Below, piece by piece: positions 62,917 to 64,000 of a DNA stretch of 64,000 bases. The stretch's first letter is position 1, and every line of letters begins with the position of its first letter. The translations under genes and the position numbers were made by a program. The notes under the pieces were generated by a model, which was given only the letters and a program-made list of their open reading frames with translations, had not been told where the DNA came from and ran no database searches. The stretch is taken from assembly GCF_003412455.1 (NCBI RefSeq), contig NZ_QTJU01000002.1, forward strand, positions 620,001 through 684,000. The letters run 5' to 3'. This stretch comes from Deminuibacter soli. Its GTDB lineage: Bacteria > Bacteroidota > Bacteroidia > Chitinophagales > Chitinophagaceae.

Positions 62917-63876
62917 TTGAGAGAAGCATTATTTATCAGGAAAAATAAAGACCGCTGGCTGCAAATGGAAGAGCTGCCCGGTCAGCATCCTGATGAAACC
63001 GCGCAGGAATTTACCGAGCTGGTAGAAGACCTGGGCTTTAGCAAAACCTTTTATCCAGGCAGTAAAATAACGCAGTACCTCAATGCACTGGCCAGTAAAC
63101 GCTACCTCAGCATTTATGAAAACCAGAAACAGAGTGCCAGCCGCTTAAAACGCTTTTTCATGCTCGATCTGCCGCTGATTATTGCCAAACATCACCGCAC
63201 CCTGCTTATCAGTTTCCTGCTGTTTATTTTATTTGTGGCCATTGGTGTGTTTTCGGCCAAAAATGACAGCGGCTTTGTACGCCAGGTACTGGGCAACGAT
63301 TATGTAGACATGACCGAACGCAATATCCGCGAAGGGCATCCTTTCGGTGTGTACAATTCGGGCAATGAGTTCCTGAGTTTTTTATACCTTTTTGCCAATA
63401 ATTTCAGGGTATCGCTGATGGTGTTCAGTGGTGGTTTGCTGCTGGGTTATTTCACCATTACCATGCTGCTGCAGAATGCCATTATGGTAGGTGTGTTTGA
63501 ATACTTTTTTTATACCAAGGGTATGGTTCAGGCCAGCCTGCTCACCATTATGATACACGGTACACTGGAATTGTCTGCCATTGTTATCTCTGCCTGTGCA
63601 GGGCTGGTGCTGGCGAAAAGCTGGTTATTCCCCGGCACCATTAAACGCCTGGATGCATTGAAAATTGGCGCAAAGGAAGGACTGGCCATTGCGCTGTGCA
63701 GTTTCCCGATGTTGCTGATGGCGGCTTTTTTTGAAGGGTTTGTTACCCGGCATACCGATATGCCGCTTTGGTTAAAATTGGTGATTATCCTGTTATCTTT
63801 GGCAATGATGGCCGGTTACCTGGTTATTTATCCCCTTTACCTTAAAAAGAAAATAAACGCCGCGGCGTTTGTTTAA
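62917..63876 (+). CDS. SpoIIM-family (stage II sporulation protein M-like) membrane protein
   Basis: A 319-residue protein starting from TTG with MREALFIRKNKDRWLQMEEL, a typical N-terminus for this non-sporulation SpoIIM family. A soluble helical part of about 95 residues is followed by five to six membrane helices with the family segments NNFRVSLMVFSGGLLLGY and MIHGTLELSAIVISACAGL. Members usually stand with RDD, DUF4129, MoxR-type ATPase and DUF58 genes. It is 42 bases from the divergent RDD gene and 2 bases before the next gene. Confidence 0.88.
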   Translation: MREALFIRKNKDRWLQMEELPGQHPDETAQEFTELVEDLGFSKTFYPGSKITQYLNALASKRYLSIYENQKQSASRLKRFFMLDLPLIIAKHHRTLLISFLLFILFVAIGVFSAKNDSGFVRQVLGNDYVDMTERNIREGHPFGVYNSGNEFLSFLYLFANNFRVSLMVFSGGLLLGYFTITMLLQNAIMVGVFEYFFYTKGMVQASLLTIMIHGTLELSAIVISACAGLVLAKSWLFPGTIKRLDALKIGAKEGLAIALCSFPMLLMAAFFEGFVTRHTDMPLWLKLVIILLSLAMMAGYLVIYPLYLKKKINAAAFV

Positions 63877-63878
63877 AT

Positions 63879-64000
63879 ATGAGCATACATTTCACAGCTG
63901 TAAAGCGCCTGCTGCATGCAGCGGGAACGCTACCGGTGCTACTGGCCATTATGCTGCTGCCTGCGCAGGGTAAGGCACAAGCTGCCGCCAGTGCAGACAG
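63879..64000 (+). CDS. Exported protein, N-terminal fragment (cut by window edge)
   Basis: The first 40 codons of a gene running off the window: MSIHFTAVKRLLHAAGTLPV then a hydrophobic stretch (LLAIMLLPAQGKAQA) that is a signal peptide. It begins 2 bases after the SpoIIM stop, so it is in the same operon. By analogy with other Bacteroidota loci it could be a DUF4129-type protein, but nothing visible proves this. Confidence 0.6.
   Translation, partial: MSIHFTAVKRLLHAAGTLPVLLAIMLLPAQGKAQAAASAD

Overview
The window looks like chromosome of a Bacteroidota bacterium, most likely family Chitinophagaceae; this is inferred from gene content, not from a marker-gene search. Pointers are the -7 promoter element TAnnTTTG with no Shine-Dalgarno sequences, the rpmB-rpmG-DUF4295-ftsY cluster, TonB-dependent receptors with a carboxypeptidase-regulatory-like N-terminus, GSCFA and DUF5362 proteins, bshC, and a eukaryote-like short prolyl-tRNA synthetase. 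Most of the window is housekeeping sequence. I saw no rRNA, tRNA, CRISPR array, prophage or transposase.

Layout. 1-2049: parB (cut by the edge), parA and a UPF0173 hydrolase, leftward. 2224-8703: a metallophosphoesterase, a large secreted glycosidase-like protein, a VIT-type transporter, an outer-membrane barrel and rocD. 9296-13118: ribosomal proteins L28 and L33, a DUF4295 protein, ftsY and rimO. 13119-13893: a repeat-filled gap. 13894-19470: bshC, purE/purK, hppD and an L,D-transpeptidase. 19685-31483: mainly leftward operons: HD-PycTM protein with ppk1; cystathionine beta-synthase, aspartokinase and a GAF protein; S41 protease with an acetyltransferase. 31961-34754: amino-sugar kinase, murQ (peptidoglycan recycling) and rlmB. 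34821-35627: an AT-rich island with an Abi_2/AbiF-family protein preceded by a promoter and a structured RNA. 35649-46325: mvaB, GSCFA, miaE, bioF, a penicillin-acylase family enzyme, trhO and purC. 46608-54397: two TonB receptors, pdhB, a RelE/ParE-type toxin-antitoxin pair and a large repeat array. 54500-64000: a response regulator, miaA, FadL-like porin, lipoprotein, proS, two DUF5362 proteins, and a divergent RDD / SpoIIM locus.

Several genes serve shared pathways: purE, purK and purC (purine synthesis); rimO, miaA, miaE, trhO and rlmB (translation-apparatus modification); the BadF-type kinase and murQ (cell-wall recycling); parA and parB (chromosome partition).

The most notable signals are two. 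First, the AbiF locus at 34821-35627: a protein with two HEPN-like RX4-6H motifs, much lower G+C than its neighbours, and a leader RNA that can fold into two hairpins with a possible pseudoknot. Second, the intergenic spaces carry an unusual repeat vocabulary: degenerate tandem 7-mers (AGCTnnn, TCGAnnn, ATTnACT-like, ACTnACn, GTTTnnn), 8-mers (GATGGnnn) and 9-mers (CGCAAAGnn). These words also build two long composite arrays (137-bp and 188-bp periods), a hairpin family with conserved GTG-AGGA-CAC core, and two MITE-like elements sharing terminal inverted repeats. In several places these arrays run right up to or into stop codons.
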